Shown here: positions 63,116 through 64,000 of the stretch, in pieces
Layout of the letters: each line of letters begins with the position of its first letter
How positions within the stretch are numbered: position 1 is the first letter of the stretch
DNA from: Martinezella rhizogenes
GTDB lineage: Bacteria; Pseudomonadota; Alphaproteobacteria; Rhizobiales; Rhizobiaceae
Length of the DNA stretch: 64,000 bases
Reading direction: 5' to 3'
Assembly: GCF_007002745.1 (NCBI RefSeq)
Contig: NZ_SGNY01000011.1
Coordinates: 62,001-126,000, forward strand
Translations under genes and position numbers: made by a program
The notes under the pieces: generated by a model
The model's database searches: none
What the model was told of the DNA's origin: nothing
Seen by the model: only the letters and a program-made list of their open reading frames with translations

Positions 63116-63553
63116 AGTCCTAAGCAGCTGAAAATGAACGTATGTTATGGGGGCAGGGTCGTTCCAGCTCTCTGGGTTGGGGGCTGTGGGACGCGTGTGC
63201 TGTGTTGAGAACAGGGGGCGGCGCGCCCAATTGGAAGCAGCGGATTGAGAGGACCACGGCGCCGGGAAGGGCTCGACGGCGCACCCGGCGGTGCGATCTG
63301 GCCGGAGATCGGCGGTGGAACGCATGCGGCTGTCCGCGACCTCTTGGGCCGAGTTCAGGGATGGCTGCGCCGCTCCAATAGGGCGCCGCTGTTGAAAGGT
63401 TTCGTAGATCCATCTGCCCTTGCCAGGCGACGATGGCGCCCCTTTCGCCTTCAGCGATGACAGCGGTATGGGGGGCGGTGATGATGCTTCCTGAAGAAGT
63501 CAGCCTCACAGCCGTGCCCCTCAGGGCACAGGGCGCCGAGGGCATCTTTTTTA
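63116..63553. other. 438-bp stretch between parS-like repeats
   Basis: Open frames exist on both strands (for example 63120-63545 minus), but none has a good ribosome site or a family I recognise. The minus-strand peptide RGAIVAWQGQMDLRNLSTA could be a remnant of a real gene. Treated as non-coding or degenerate. Confidence 0.4.
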
Positions 63554-63569
63554 GTGGTCAGCTGACCAC
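63554..63569. promoter_or_regulatory. parS-like palindrome 2 downstream of repC
   Basis: Second exact copy of GTGGTCAGCTGACCAC, followed as in copy 1 by CAG(C/T)C(T/C)TAA(A/G)CA and CTGAAAA. Confidence 0.7.
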
Positions 63570-63703
63570 AGCCTTAAACAACTGAAAAACAATCGTTTTT
63601 CGAACGTGATTCTGGAAAGAGAGTTTCTTATCTCATGATCCGCGGATCACGTACTTCCGCGAAAAGCCAGCCACGTGAAGCGGTCCATGCAACCCAAATT
63701 CCG

Positions 63704-64000
63704 CTACTGATCGAATTGCTTGGCAAGCCTACGAACCTTGGCAGCAAGGTCCGTCTCGGGGCTTTCCCCTTCAAGACCCTGCGCTTTGTCGAAACTATCG
63801 ACCTGCAGTTCATGCAAGGCGAAGAAGTCATGGGTGTAGATTGCCTTCTCACTCCCGGCCGTCTTCACGAACACAACGATGTTCTTGGTGTCAACCTGCG
63901 CTTCGAGCCGTATCAGGTGCTCGCTGTAGGCGTCGAAATTTGGGTGCACAAAGCGATAGTTATTGCTGTCTTGAAACTTGGTTGAATCGTCCGCGTCTAC
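63704..64000 (-). CDS. C-terminal part of an unidentified protein running off the right edge
   Basis: The minus-strand frame is open from 64000 to the stop at 63704 (about 98 residues visible), so the gene starts beyond the window. The visible part reads ...NNYRFVHPNFDAYSEHLIRL, then KNIVVFVKTAGSEKAIYTHDF and ends RLAKQFDQ. It looks like a folded alpha/beta domain, but I cannot name it. No start codon is needed inside the window. Confidence 0.5.
   Translation of the reverse strand, partial: VDADDSTKFQDSNNYRFVHPNFDAYSEHLIRLEAQVDTKNIVVFVKTAGSEKAIYTHDFFALHELQVDSFDKAQGLEGESPETDLAAKVRRLAKQFDQ

Noticed and set aside
63120-63545. Minus-strand open frame between the parS-like repeats (141 codons)
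   Set aside because: There is no convincing start, it is rich in Arg/Pro/Ala, and no family is recognised. Reported as non-coding or degenerate.

Overview
The window is a large piece of a self-transmissible repABC plasmid from the Rhizobiales (Rhizobium/Agrobacterium/Sinorhizobium-like). The evidence is a complete repABC replicon (59.4-63.0 kb), a Ti-type quorum-regulated conjugation system in the usual blocks (traG-traD-traC / oriT / traA-traF-traB-traH, and traI-trbBCDEJKLFGHI), a TraM-like antiactivator and a TraR-like receptor. No rRNA, tRNA or chromosomal housekeeping block is visible.

Layout. 0-22 kb is the presumed leading region, a plus-strand series of small conserved plasmid genes: a ParB-like protein, unnamed DUF-type proteins, an ArdC-type antirestriction gene, two DUF736 copies around a Fic gene, and three tiny genes. 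Several are preceded by 230-370 bp GC-rich leaders carrying AT-armed inverted repeats. The ArdC gene is cut into three pieces by two recombinase-in-trio (RIT) elements. RIT1 (6.56-10.0 kb) holds only the three tyrosine recombinases; RIT2 (10.2-17.2 kb) also carries rarA, a secreted RidA-family protein and a WYL regulator between its terminal repeats. 21.9-31.6 kb holds a WGR protein, a membrane-anchored nuclease and the DNA-processing genes around oriT. The nic-like sequence implies that the minus strand is transferred, so the 0-22 kb block would enter a recipient early, with its plus-strand genes templated by the transferred strand.

31.6-48.8 kb is accessory: a DUF433/DUF5615 toxin-antitoxin pair, an XRE regulator, traM, an orphan TadG-TadE-TadE-PilZ operon, a globin-coupled chemoreceptor, an orphan sugar-binding protein, a GGDEF-EAL protein, an AraC regulator, two LuxR-type regulators (one with every TraR ligand-binding position conserved) and a PAS-GGDEF diguanylate cyclase. 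Three upstream regions here share a motif of about 38 bp.

48.9-59.0 kb is the trb mating-pore operon headed by traI. The divergent traI/repA region holds a perfect 16-bp palindrome, and a related 17-bp site there recurs exactly in the traC/traA region by oriT. These are good candidate TraR boxes linking conjugation and copy number to acyl-homoserine-lactone signalling. repA, repB and repC follow with a recognisable antisense RNA, and two parS-like palindromes lie downstream of repC.
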